64,000 nt of DNA from NCBI GenBank assembly GCA_013399115.1, contig VXAA01003837.1, positions 560,276 to 624,275 on the forward strand, read 5' to 3'. Both the position numbers and the translations under genes were made by a program. The notes beneath the pieces are model-generated. The model ran no database searches. It saw only the letters and a list, made by a program, of their open reading frames with translations, and was not told where the DNA came from. Each line of letters opens with the position of its first letter. The first letter of the stretch is position 1. Source of the DNA: Anseranas semipalmata (taxonomy: Eukaryota > Chordata > Aves > Anseriformes > Anseranatidae). This document shows, piece by piece, positions 20,714-33,932 of this stretch.

Positions 20714-23700
20714 AATTCCCAAGAAGATGAGGGTCTGCAGTTTCTAAATGCCACGTTAGAGGAGAAGGAAGGGCATGGATCGTGCAGCTGTAACCATCTG
20801 GAGAGCTGGATTGCCACCCGGTACGTGCTGGCTTTGGCGGGGGTTACCGAGCTCTCAACAGCTCAGCCCCAGGACCCGGAATGCAAAGTCAGGATGGGTG
20901 CGTGCTGAGCTCCCGGGCATCCTTCCTGCGGAAAGCTGCCAGCGCTTGCGGGCACCTGCAGACAGGACGGGGTCTGGTGGGGATGCGCCTGCTGCACGCG
21001 GGCCACGAGTGAGCCATCGCAGCAGCCTCACCTGGAGCCCCAGCACAGCATGGCAAGGTGCTCAGCACCGTGCCAGGTCCTCCCCGCGGACAGACCCTTA
21101 CCCACAGAGGATACCCTCACGTCCCACCTTTGGGGAGCGCTGCTAGAGCCCCAGCTCGCTCCTCAACCTTCCAAAACAGAACAGAGATCTCACCACTCAT
21201 CTCGCACCTCTCTCTTACCATGCTTACTGTGCACACACAAGCCTGCAGCACAGCCCCTTCTTATCGGCTCCCCAGAAAGCCTCCCCAGGCAACACCATCC
21301 CATTTATCCCTGGGTCCCCACGGAGGCTCCAGTACTGCACCCCCACGCTCCCCAGTCACGAGGAGCAGAGGGCAGAGCTCTGGTTACTGCAGGTTCCTTC
21401 GCCCTTCAGCTTCACACCTCGCTCTTTCCTCTTCCTCCGCCCAACATGCATCTGTGAACTGCAGGTTTTTTCTCTTTCAAGAGAGCAATTTTGCTTTCTT
21501 TTTAAATGAGAGCCTTTTGCTGAGGTGAAACCTCTGAGGGCACAGCCTTCTGCCCAGCTGAACGAAACCCTGCTCGCAGCTACTGCCTCTTACAACCACC
21601 ATGGATTTAAGATCCACTCCTTTCCAAATCCAAGTCAGGTACTGAAACCTGAGTCGGTGCCTGGGTTAAACAACTCTGTGAGATGCCCAAAGGTGGCCAC
21701 GCGTGGGGCAGCAGTGCGATGACAAGGAACGTGGCCGGGAGGTGAGAAGCAGCCCAGGAGCGGGGCTGGCCATGCTACGATGGAGAAGGGCAGCAAACTC
21801 AACCCGGCCCCCGTGGCCAAGGGAAGCTGCAGCCACGTGGGGAGAGCGTGCCAGGGCATTAAACACGGGGCGAGCACAGGGAGCTGGAGAAGTGCTGGGG
21901 AGGGAGCGCCTCTGCCTCCTCCCCAGAGGAAATTCTGGGAAAGGCCACTCATTTCCATCAAACAAAGAGAACGCAGCAGCAGCAGCAACAAAAAAATCCC
22001 AAACCCAAGAATCTTTGCTTCCTGGAAAAATAGTTTCTTAAATGCTCGGGGGAATCGAATAACAACATTTCTGAGTCACATTTCCAAAGCAGACGATGCT
22101 TCTGAGCAATGTGGGATGGCGATTACTGCAAACCTGGAGTGTAATTCATCCCAATTAAACTCCACTTACTGCAGTCACTGTGGATCGACTCGCCTTTCAT
22201 TTCAATTTGCTGTAGCTTAAAACTAGCCAGAAATGTGACCTGCTCATCAGCCACAGCAGAGGCTGACAGCACTGCACCGGCTCGCGAGGGAAGATGCTTG
22301 CTCCCAAGAAATACAACAGCAAGCTGGGAGACGTGGCCTGACGCCGGGGAGCCTTGTTACAAACCTTGCCCGAGGAACATGAGGATCCTCTTTAAACCAT
22401 TGTTGTTGAGGCAGAGTCACAGCAGCAGCCGCGGGTACTTGCAGCAGGGCTGTGCCTTTCCGAGGCATCCCCTACCCTTTGGAAACCAGCTGGCTGCAGG
22501 TTCAAACGTTAGCACGCCCTGTCGTAATCTGTCCACGTGCTCACATCCTTAGCGACACGGTGTGTTCCTTTATCACTAAAATAAGAAATGCATCACGGCT
22601 GTGGTCTTTGCATCCATCCCATGCACAGCAAAGACTGTTCCTGTCTGAGGATTTCCTGAAAGCAGTGGGCAAGAGCAGGTTTTCACGGTAGTTTTCCTTC
22701 CAAGGGCCTAACCCCGCACCACACCAGCACACCGTGGTGCGCTGACTGCCCTGTGCTCGCTCCTCGCTGCGAAGTGCCCACAGTGAAGGCAGAGTGATCC
22801 TTACAACCTGCACCCCCAAAAATCCATGCCAGGGAGAGCCCCGGGAGCAAACGGAGCGCCTGCCAAGGGCACGGGGGTGCAGGTTGCTCCTGGGGTGCGC
22901 GGCCACCACCACACGGAGAGGGAGCGGGTAAAGAGCCCCAGCCCACGCATGCCTGCAGCTGCTTGCTCATCTCTCTCATCCTCCCAAACATGCCCGTGTG
23001 CGCCGGGGAGAAGGCGGTTTAGGGTTTGGTTTCTGCAGCTCGCACCTTGCCGCGCAGCAGCGGATCAGCCCCCTCCAACCCCGCTGTCTCGTGTGACTCA
23101 AACGCCTTCCCGGGCCCTTCGCACCGGGGAAGGAAATGACTCTCAGCAGGGAGCGCAGCGCGCACGGACGCCACCATCCCAACCGCACAAGCACCAAGAT
23201 GCTGCCTCCCGGCACCAGCCATGCCCCTGCCAGGCTGCAAGCCCCTGGCACAAGGGGAGCAAAGGCAACCCCAGCTTTGCTTCAGCAGCTCGCCACCAAG
23301 CCGAGGGTCTGCACGCAGCGGAGCAGTGCCCGCAAGCCTCGTCTCCCCTCTCCCCCACATCCCAGTGCCACAGTCCCCAGCCCTCCCACCACCGTGCCCG
23401 GCCCTCCCCACCAGTCACGCTATTCCAGACAACAAAACAACCCCCAGCCCATAATAACCCCATTTCCACCTCAGCTTGCGAGAGCCACAAGTAAAACCCA
23501 GACCTCTCAGCAAACGCCAGCCACCCTCCTGAAGGTAAACAGGAAACCCAGAGCCTGCTGCCGCCTCCATGCCCTTGCAAGCTTGGGCCACCTTAATTTT
23601 TCTTCTTATTCCCCCAAAACTTGCCCCGACCACAGCAAGTGGCAAGTGCCAGGGGCCGCTGATCGCACGCGCTCGGATCTGCTCGCCGCTCGGGCAGAGC

Positions 23701-26700
23701 AGGGTCCTGGGGCTTCGCCAATCAGCGGGGGGCTGCGTGGGGGAGCCCCCGGGGCGGGTGGGCAGGGGAGGCTGGCAGCCAGCCTGGCACGGATTAACGA
23801 GGAGAGGACAGGCAGGAGGAGGCCGGCTGGGAACACGGCAGAGGTTCTCCGTGAGTGCAATGGATGGAGAGCAACCGTGGAGCCCAGCATCTGCAAGGTG
23901 TCCCCAGCGAGTGGTGGGGTGGGCTCCTGGGTAGCTCCCATGTGTCCCAGGAGGAGCTGGCAGCCCGATGGCTCTGTGGAGCTGGCCTGACCTTCTGCAG
24001 AAGGTGGCTTCCTTGATGGCCCACCATGCTCTTCCCCCTTGGGCTGCTGAGCAGGAGGCCGGTCAGCAAGGACAGACAGATGGTGGAGCTCTAGGTCCCA
24101 CCGCACCATGGCTCCCTGCTGGGAATGACCTACCAGGGATGCTGTCGAGGACTGGGGGAAGAGCACCTGGTGGGGACACAGGGCACAGCGGTCCCACAGC
24201 TCCACCGGTCACACACACGTGCCAGGGCGGAGGAACAAATGCCAGATAACCCGGGATGAACCCTTTGAGGAGAAGCAGCCTGTCACCAGCGTGAACCACA
24301 GCTCCTCATCGCTGACCTGGTCCCTCCCAGAGCACGCAGTCCAAGGGAGCAGTTGCTGCAGAAAGCAGACCGGTCTCCATCCCGCGCGGACAGCGGCAGG
24401 ACAAGGAAGAGAAGGTCTCAACCTCCACTTGCCTTGTCAAAAGCGACACGGTCACGTTTCTGGGCCAGCAGCCTTCCCTGCTGCAGGAGCGGGTTACATC
24501 AGAAAGCAAAAGCTGGCCCCGGATCCATCCCCTGCACCACTTAGGGAAAAAAACAAAAACAAAAACAATTTACCCTCTGGTTACACAAAAGCGAGATCCA
24601 TGCTTCAAGCCATTCAAAACTGGAGCTTCACCCAAGCCTCACTTAACCACCGGTGGATTGTAACGTGCAAGGATAAGGACACCCTGGAACAGGCTTCAAG
24701 GGTTGCAAAAATCTCCACCTCCAGAGGGTTTTTGGAAAGATGTCGGACTGATTTTAAAAAAAAAAAAGCTGAAAAAAAGAGGATTTAGGCCAGATTACCT
24801 TCCAGGATGGATTTATCAGGAAGAGCCTCCAACAAAACACCCATCCGCTCACCGAACAACCATCACTGGGTGCAGCGTGTCTGCGTGGGGACCAGCAGTG
24901 CCACAACAGCCGCACGTTCACTCTCATTGCAGCTTGACCTCGGCTGCCACGGGCTGATCCTGTCCTGGGGCAGCAGAGAAGCCTCTGGGCTCCTTCCTCC
25001 AGTAAAAAAAAGAGCAAGAAATGTCTTTGTGCTTTTTAGCACCGTAGGTTCCCCTGAGCACAACCCGTGTGATCGTTTCTGGTCTTCCCATCACTCGCAG
25101 GGGCTCTGGGAGGTCCGTTGCCCAGGGAAAGGCTGCCAAGTGAGGAAGATGGAAAAAAAAGACCCGGCTTGTACACGTGTGGGGGGAAAAATCAGAGAAA
25201 TCTATTCTGCAAGAGCACAGGGAATAAAGCAGCGGTATCTCCCCCTTAATACTCCGATAGGAGCCCACCGAGTCCGCAGCTCGGGCTGGCACTGGCCGCA
25301 GCAGGCTCGCTGGCTGCAGCCGAACACCACGTGGGGAGACGCGAAAACCCCGCCGGGCTTCAGGGGAAGCTCAAGCGAGCTCTGAGTGCTTTGCTGGAGC
25401 GGGGCCGGAGCCTGCGGCATCTCACAGCCCGGAGCCACGCGCCGTGCCCTGCAGCAGCCACCGAGCCCCCTCCTGTCCGCAAGGGCCATGTGTGGCCTCA
25501 TGAGCCCATCCCGCGGCCGCACGTGGGCCTGTCCCTGCTGAAACGCAGTGACACCAGTTGTGCCTCAGCTCCACAGGCTCTCCTTAATAGATAGGACCAA
25601 GATGAGGCAGAGCACGGTGCATTAGCTGTGTCTGCACGCGGAGACGCAGCGCCGGGGTTTCTGCGCCCTCCTCCCGGCCACACCACGCTGCCATCAGCGC
25701 CTCTGCGCATCGGCTCTCGGGTTTCTGGAGGAACATGATCCCACAGCATTAGCAGATGGCTGAGCCAGCCAGAGCAACAAGAAACCAGCTGAGGCCTCTA
25801 ATTTGACCTGATGGCTCTTTTGGAGGGCTGAGGCATCCACGGAGGCCAACAGAAACACCAGCACCGCAGAGCCCTGTGCCCCAGCACGTCCCTCGTCCTT
25901 CCGTGAACTGAAAACGGACGTGCTGCCATTTTAGGGAGGCACCCAAAACCCTGCAAAAACAGCAGCCCTGGTGCTCAGGGGCCCGTTGGGTCCCACTGCC
26001 CTTGTTGCTGCAACGCGCAGGAACCTCTCCCGCCCCAGGAGAAGGTGCGGGTTAAGCTGTTTTCCCCTCCAGACTTGGCTCAGCTGTGCCTCAGGTTGCT
26101 CCAGCACGTTGCTGCATCTCACCTGCTACCCGCAGCTGCAAACTGCAACTTTTGCTCCGAGCCGCTGCGTTTCGCTGTGAAGCGACTGTTGCGTTAGCTC
26201 TGCCGCAGAGGCGGCTGCATGCACAGAGAGCGCCCGGGCGGGGAAGATGCTCAAACCAAAGGGATCTATGGGCTGCAGATGGGACAGCGGGGAGCTCCCT
26301 GTTAACCGGGATGGCCGGGAACAGCCCGAACCCAGGCCCAGATTCTGGCTGATGGGGCAGAGCGCTTGGGGGGAGCCCCACGCCCGCCCCCCCCCAGAAG
26401 CAGCCCCCACGAGCACAGCGGTGCCGGCAGCGCGCGGGGGCCAGCAGCTGCTCTGCGGGCACCGGGGCTTCCTGCCCTCGCCTCGAGCTGCCGCTGCCTC
26501 GGCTGCACCCCGGCGTCACGTGTCCTGCGGCTTCTGGGCTCTGGTTCCTCCCCCGTGCCCCCCCAGAAATCCTTATCGTGGGTAGAGGAAGCTACAGGAG
26601 ACACTGGGGGGGGACAAGGAGGTGCTTCACAGCCCCGCAGCCGTGCAGCCTGGAGCGGGGTGCTAGGAGCTGCCCGGCTGTACTCCCTGCTGGGTGCCAT

Positions 26701-26928
26701 GGGCTGGAGCCGGGAGGTGAAGGCATCGCCCTGCTCCTACAGGGCGGCCCGGGCCTCTCCCAGGCCTCGCGGCTCCACCAGCTTCGGCCTCATATGGGCA
26801 ACCTTCAAGATCTCAAGAACATCCTCCTGACGCTAGCAGCAGAGGAGGCTGGGCGCTGACAACGGCCCATCCTGCATCATCAGCACATCTCTCCAGATTA
26901 CTCTCAGCTGCAAGAAAATACACGTTTC

Positions 26929-26949
26929 AAAAAAAAAAAAAAAAAAAAA
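26929..26949. repeat. poly(A) tract, 21 bases
   Basis: An uninterrupted A run in PLCG1 intron 1. It could be the tail of a decayed retroposed copy, but no recognisable body precedes it. Confidence 0.9.
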
Positions 26950-29900
26950 CCAAAGCCGGTCCCCCAAGCGAGCAAAGCAGGATGCTGCTATCTCGCAATC
27001 TCTGCCCACAGCCCAGCACAGAGCGGGGATGTAAAGGCTGGCAGTTTCCACCGTGCCTGTCTCAGCCCGAGGCCATGTCTCCACCACCACCGTCTGGCCG
27101 AGAGGGGCAAGCGCCTCTCACGCCAGGTAGCGCCCACCTCTGATGGGGTGCTCCGGCTCCTTCCTCAGCCTCTGCTGCAGGCCCCTGGGCTGCACCCGTG
27201 GGCATGGGGAGAGCATCTCACCACAGGAGCCCCCCAGCCCTGAGTGCTTCCCGCCGTGCTGCGAGCACAGCGGCAGCGTGCCCATCCCTAAGCCAAGGTG
27301 GCCAGGAAACCACAACAGCAGAGGAACGGACGAGGCACGGCCACTTGTTTCTGCCACAGCCCAGGGCCCTGACAAAGCGCTGGGAGCCCCCCAGATCTGT
27401 AGGCAGCCCCCTGGTTCCCAAAATCCTTCCATTCCTCGTGAGCCTCCGGGACCTCGGGGTGGGGACATCTCAATGACTACTGGAGACAGCACACGTGGCC
27501 CACACCTCGTCCCTGAGTTGGCCAGCAGGGAACACCTTGGGAAGAGCCAAGAACAAGGCAAGCCCATCTGATAGCCCCCCCAGGTACCCTCCCACCAGCC
27601 AACACTTTGAGGTCTCTCTCTGAAATTTTCTTATCCGCCTCCAGCAGGGTGCAGGCACCCAACATTAGGACAGCCACGGCGAGCCGGGCTGAGCCCCAGG
27701 CAGCGCGACGAGCCTGCAGAACACGACGGCAGAGTCGCGACTCACGACGCAGAGCCCAGTGCCCGGGTCGGGGCTGCGGGAGAGGGGGCAGCCGGATGGC
27801 GAGCGCTGCACGAGGGCCCCGGCTTCCATCCTCCCGGGATGTTGGCTGGGGAAGCCAGGGGGGTTGTACCAGGATTTCTGGATTGCGCTGGAGCCAAAGC
27901 TGGGGGCCTGCTCCCAGCAAGGCTGGGACCACGAAAGCCCAGGACTTCTCGCACCTCCACCATGCAGGACATGGGAGCGTTTCCACCCCAAACAAACACA
28001 GCGACGCCAGCCAGGGTAAGCCCCGGCTTTTGCCTGCCCGGACGCTGCTTTAAAGAAACGTGTCCCTTCTCCAGATGAAACACAGCCGGCGGCAGCCTGC
28101 AGGGCCACCCCTCAGTCACCAGCCCGGTCTGTTTGAGAGGCAAAAGCTTCCACTGACTCACATGGAAACAGGAAGCTCCGCAGCGGCGCTGCTGGAGGGA
28201 TGGCGGGGCTGGGGACAGCTCCACGAGCTGCCCAAGGTGACCTTCTGCTGCGTGGTATCGAGGACTCCGTCCCATCAGCCCTGCCTCGGCTAGAAGCGTA
28301 ATGGCCTTACGGGAAGGCAGTAAAAGGGTGGGAGGATGGGGGAGGCTGGAGGTTGGAGAGCTCCTCCAGCCTCCCTCCCTCCGGAGCGGACGTGCAGCGG
28401 TAACGAGATCTGAAAGGTACCGCAGAGGACACGGATGGATCGATGGATGGGAGGCATCCGACACGGCGCCGCGTCTCTGTGCAGACGGGGTGAGAAGCTG
28501 CAGAAAGCTGCCCGGCCAGGCCAGGCGGCTGCACCCAACAGCAGGACGCCCTTGCTGGGGCTCCCTGGGGGCTTTTGCCTTCTTGACTCCCATGCCCAGG
28601 GAGCCGTGGCTTGCCACGAGGCGAACGGAGACAAGTGACCACATGCTGTCCCCAGGAAGGGGGCACAGAGGTGAGGAGTGAAAACCAAAGGACAGAAAAG
28701 TTTTGTCACACTCCCAGCAAACACCAGCGATGCTCAGATGCCATGACTCAGTTTTCATCCATCCCACCCGTCGACGCAATCGAGTTTCCGTGACAGTAAT
28801 TTAACAGCAAAGACAACTGCTACCCGGAACATTGAGCGAGCACCAAGGAGACGGCTCTTTCCTGTCGCTGCAAGCGCTTGAGCTCCTCAGCACGAGGGCA
28901 AAGTTGGGAAGAAAAGAATAATATAAAGATGCTGCCTGTTGCTGAGTCGCTTGAGGCCACCGCAGCAGCCGGACATCTCGGCACGGCCCCGTCGGGCTGA
29001 AGATCTCCAAGCACCGGGCAGACACCCGCTGAGCCACACTGCCCTAGGACGGCGCGTTATCTTCAGCGTAGGTGGGACAGGCGGGAGCTCCTGGCCACAG
29101 TCTTCATGTCCTCATAGCCAGGCTCCGCTACTGCTTGGGTTCGTTGTTTCTTATGGCCTCATGGGATTGATTGATGGGAATGGCCTCAGCTGGGATTTAT
29201 TTGGTCTCCAGCACCGGAGACCTCCTGCTTGCACACTGACCCGCGCCAGGGTTAATAGCAAAGCCCATGTGCCAAGGCTCCTGCCCTCGTCTCCAGGTGT
29301 TTTCATAGCCCAGCCCAAGCCACTGGGGCTTACAGGGACCGCGCTGCAGCCAGCAGCAGGGCCTCCCGACCAGGCCGTTGCGAGGCATTAAATGACATCC
29401 AAGGCGCTGAAGAGGAATAAACCAGAAAACACTTGCTGATGCTTCCCTGAGAGCCAAGCTGTGTCCCAGCCAGAGCAACCCGAGGTGTTCGAAGGAAGCC
29501 TGCGTGGCCCTGACGCCGAGCAGCTGCACCCGGGCAGGGCCACGCAGGCTGCCGCGGCAGCGGGCTACCTGCTGTCCATCTGGCACGGCCCAGGGGACAG
29601 GTCACGTCGTCAGGCAGCGCCTGAGCGCTGGGCAAACAAAGCCAGCCACCCTGCCTCCCCGCCGGCTGGCAGGCAGGTTTATGGGGTGCTGACGTACAGG
29701 GCAGGGTGCCGAGGGGGTGAAAGTCCCCTTGGCCATCCTGCGCTCTCACGGTCCCACACCCGCGGCTGGGACCTGCACGCCGGGTGGTTCGGGGGCAGCG
29801 AGAGCAACGGAGATGAGGAGCGCGGTCCCTGCAGCTGGAGAGCGGAGGAAGAAGAGGGAAATAAAGCAACACGCGCACTACAAAGAAGCAACCAAATAAC

Positions 29901-30639
29901 CCGCACCCTCTTTACGACTCGCTGCAGATGCAGCAACAGCGTGACCCCGCAGCCAGGGCCAGGAGGAGGAGGAGGACAACGCAGGCACAGGCGGGAGGGA
30001 TGTCTTTTAATCACCACGTTACCCGGCACATCTTGGAGCAAGTAAACAGGAAAAAGCCTCTCGAGCAGCTGCTCTACCCAGCGTCCCCGCGGGGAGCAGC
30101 CTGCCTTGATGTCTCTCCAGCACGCGCGTGCTCGTGAAGTCTTCTCGGGGACAAGGAACGCAGAGAAACCACTCGCCCTGGCACGGAGACCCAACCTGCC
30201 TGCATCACTTCATCCAAAACTGTCCCAGGCGACCGCTGCCCTGGGCTGGCAGAGTCACAAAGGGAGAAGCAGGTCTGCAAACTGGGGGGCACATCCAGGG
30301 GGTCAGCAGCCAGGGCCCGTGGTGGAGCAGATGCTATCTGGGAAGGCGAGTGACCTTGGTTCAAGCCCTTGCTGGTCTGGCCCCAGTGATGCTCACACAG
30401 TTTGGGGATGAGAAATGGGAAATTTGCTCCATGCCCCGGGAGCACCAGCTCAGCACCAGCACCATCCTGCACAGCTGAAGCTGTACTGGGATGAAGCTGC
30501 CCCGCCAGCCTTCGTCTCCCACCCCGGGACTTGCACCTCAGGGCAGCAGGGCTGCGAGCGGGCACCGCGTGCTTCGCACCACAGGATGCGAAAAGATGCC
30601 ACGGGGCGATGCAGGAGTGATGATTTCATGTGTCGAGGC

Positions 30640-30653
30640 AAAAAAAAAAAAAA
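30640..30653. repeat. poly(A) tract, 14 bases
   Basis: A homopolymer A run in PLCG1 intron 1, without a recognisable element next to it. Confidence 0.9.
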
Positions 30654-33000
30654 GTCATGCTCCAAGAAAAAGGAAATAAATTCCTTTGTAATAAGGATGG
30701 GGCAGAAAAAATAGCCCATCAGGCACCGTTCTGACTCCTCTGCTGCAGCGCTGCTGTCCTCCTCATCCTCAAGGCCTGCAGGCAAAGTCAGCTCAGTAAA
30801 GCACCCCGTTTGTGGGAGCTCACTTGCTGGATTGTGACCTTTGTCTGGAAAATCTTTAAAACAACAACGTGGGTTGGTTTGCCTGCAGAACACCAGGCAC
30901 GCTCCTGGGCACTGCATTAGCAACACGAGAAGAGATTATTGACTGAAACCTCAGAACCACAAGTTTTTGTAAATAGAAGGTACGAGCTGCAGAGGAAAGC
31001 AAGAGAAGGGTCCATTTTCAAGTCTGGGTGGTTTTATGTGGCTTTCCAGCCAGCTGCACCCAGAATACACAGCTCCAAATGGAGCTGAAAAGCCACCCGG
31101 CCACACACTTAGCATGAAAAGGGATTTAAAATCCCAGTTTGGGTGAGACTTCTCAGAGTACCGGCTGCCAGCTTCGTAAAGCTCTGCTGGTTCCTACAGA
31201 TTTCACATTGCCAGCTTCCATTAGATGCTCCGTCCCTTGGCCTTTTGCTTTTCGGGGGCAGACATGACGTACCCCGGCAGCCCTGTTTCACACTGCAGGC
31301 TGAATTGCGCTCAGCCCTGCCCCTTGCAAAGCCAGCAGAGGCTGCAGCTCCATCGCAGCTCGCAGAGGGCCCCGCAGCACCCTTCGGAAGGGAGGAAAAT
31401 GTTCAGGAATCGAAGTTTCTAATCACAATCAGCATCAAAAAGCTCAAAAAAAGAAAAAAGCAGTGTTTCCCACGACAAGCAGCTCTTCATGCAACATAAG
31501 AATCCTCAAAGCACAAAACTTAAGCAGTAAAACCATTTTGGAGAAAAGCTTTCTCCAACACTGCCGAGTCCCCTGGGGAGTGGCTGCTGTCACTGCGTCC
31601 CCTTTCTGATGGCTCCGGGCAGGGGAACACCCTGTGCCCACCCAGCTCAACACCTCGGCGGCAGCAAACACACCGGGTGGAAGAGAGGAGCAGGGGAGCA
31701 GCTGTGAGCTCACTGAAGCCGCCCCCACGCATGGCAGGACTCCATCGCTGCGCAGAGGATGTGCGAGATACCAAGGAGATCCTATACGCGATACCACGAA
31801 GATAGACCCCGCAACAAAGGCGGAAATGAGCCAGCCAGCCTCCCCAGTACGAGCTCGCTTGGACGGTCACAGGTTTCCACGAGCTTTCAGATACCAAATA
31901 ATTCTCTCCGTGCAGCCGCAGGAACCCATTAAACGCACACACCTCTCTCCAGTGCTCGCTGCTTTGATCCTGCTCTCGGCAGTTGTCCTGCCAGTTGCTC
32001 TGTTGCAGCATCCTTCCACCATCAGCTCTCTGAATTTGTCTGGCCAAGGGGAAGAGGTGTGGGTGGGTGGGGGATAACTTTCCAAAAGCATCGTAGGGAC
32101 TTAAATTTTCATTCCCACTGATTTCTGATTTCCACTGCCCTTAAACCTCAGAGCACACCAGAAAAAAAAAAAAAAACCTCCACTGATTTCACACATTTCC
32201 TTTTATTACATAATAAGGCTCAGCCAATGGTTTAAACTCAGAGCCAGACGTTCTCTTCTGCGATCAAAGCCCTGCGCCTCCTCAGCAGAGGCCACAAGCC
32301 CTTCCCAGGTCTCGCCCAGCCCGCAGCAGCCCAGGAACGGGCACGTGGCACATGGTGCCCTCGCCCGGCTGCGGCGGTGCCGTGCCAGCTCCTCCACCCC
32401 GAGCCATGGCCAGGCGCACCCGGACGAGATGCCCGGCGCTGGCGTTTGCAGCGGTCCGAGCAGGGTCCCACTGTGGATGCGAACACACGGATGTGCTCGA
32501 GCTCCAGCAGCCTGGCGAGGTCCCATCCACCGGCTGAGCTGCTGCAGCTCTTCAGGGCAGGACAGCAGGAGAAGGGGACGTGATTTGAGGTTCGGCCGCA
32601 GGGCAGTCTGCGTGCTTGCATTTGCAGGGCTCCTGCTATGCTCGGAGCATCGTGGAGCATTCACGCTGTGGCAGCTCAGGGCAAGAAAAGCTCCCAGGGA
32701 AGCTGGTGGCTTGTCCATGGCACCTCCTGTCCCACTCCACATCTCAACCCTTCACAGCAGTGGGACGCTTACGGCTGCACTCAAGAAAGGAAGCAAAACC
32801 CAGCCTGTGGACACTGATGGGACGCATCCTGCTCTGTGTCCTCATCACAGTGCAGCAGCATCACTTAGGTCACCTCCCAGGGGACACGGCCATCCCGGAG
32901 CTCTCTGGAGAAGGTCTAAGCTGAAGAACAGTGCCTGCGCTCCCAGGAGTGCAAAAACCAAACGAAGGCTGCAAGTCGGTGGCCAAGCCTGCTCTGCCGT

Positions 33001-33240
33001 GCGTAATGCCTGGGGACGGGGACTTTAGCACCGACTCCCGCCGAGCCTTTCCGCCTCCACCCGCAATCTGTCAGATATGCAGAAGGCCGCCGCCTGCTCT
33101 CACGGGCCTGGGGGATGGCGATGGGTATCGCCGGCAGCCGCACGCCGCCGGGACGCTCGCAGCGCCCTGATTAGATAACGGAGCCGAGCGAGCGCGTTGC
33201 CGGCGCCGATAGGAACGACCACCCCGCCGCACAGACAAGG
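33001..33240. promoter_or_regulatory. CpG-dense block inside PLCG1 intron 1
   Basis: I count about 31 CpG dinucleotides in 240 bases, against the sparse CpG of surrounding intron. It contains AGATAACG and CCGATAGG, which fit GATA-factor site consensus. It could be an intragenic promoter or enhancer; no adjacent exon is recognised. Confidence 0.4.
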
Positions 33241-33841
33241 AGCTCAAACAAAGAGCAGCGAAGGTCACCAGCTGCGTCGGACGAGTGCTCAGCTCAGACA
33301 GGGCACGGTGCAGTTGTGCAGGAAACGGAGCTGTCCCGGAGACGGGAGCCGATGGCACCAAGAGCGCTCAGGCGTGCCCCGGAGGGCAGATGTTCGGGTG
33401 CAGCTCGGCTAGGTGCCCCTCGCCCAGGCTGGGAGGAAGGCCAGCCACATCGCTCCGTCCCCTGCGAGTCGGGCCCCACCGCGCCGTGCTTCCCCACGCT
33501 CTGCCACGCACGTGCCACTCTGGAGCCTGCCGAGTCCTGAAAGCCGCTCCTGGCTTGCTCAAATCCCAAGTGCTCCAAACCCCAAAGCTTATCCAGATGG
33601 CCTCAAAAAAAATTTTTTTCCTTTTGCTGTGCCTCGGTGGGTTAATGAAAGAGGCAAGTAGTTTAAAAGGAGGAGGTGAGTACGAGCTGCCCTTCAGCAT
33701 TGCTTTGTAGCGTTCGTATTTTACAGTTCCTGCCTTTGCTTTTGCGCTGCCCTGGGCTTGGTGCAATGGCTTCCCTCCACCTCCACGGGACTGAGCTCAT
33801 TTCACTGAAAGCAAGAATGCATCCAGGGTTTTCTCGAGGTA

Positions 33842-33860
33842 GGTTTTTTTTTTTTTTTTT
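33842..33860. repeat. poly(T) tract
   Basis: A T run of about 17-19 bases in PLCG1 intron 1, just upstream of the inverted repeat at 33891-33932. Confidence 0.85.
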
Positions 33861-33890
33861 GCTCTCTCCCCTATAAAACAAACATCTGCT

Positions 33891-33932
33891 CCAAATTTTC
33901 AGCTCGCTCTCTGAGCGAGCTCTCTGAATTTT
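33891..33932. repeat. imperfect inverted repeat
   Basis: The core AGCTCGCT / AGCGAGCT (33901-33921) is a perfect 8-bp inverted repeat around a 5-base loop. Flanking AAATTTTCAG and CTGAATTTTT extend the symmetry imperfectly to about 40 bases. Confidence 0.6.

Noticed and set aside
27742..28779. Minus-strand frame of 345 codons in PLCG1 intron 1
   Set aside because: Composition-driven frame rich in Pro, Arg, Ser and Gly with no recognisable domain; it lies in a CpG/GC-rich intron.
30310..30385. tRNA-like B-box match (ggttcaagccc near 30358)
   Set aside because: No A box at the right distance and no cloverleaf could be drawn.
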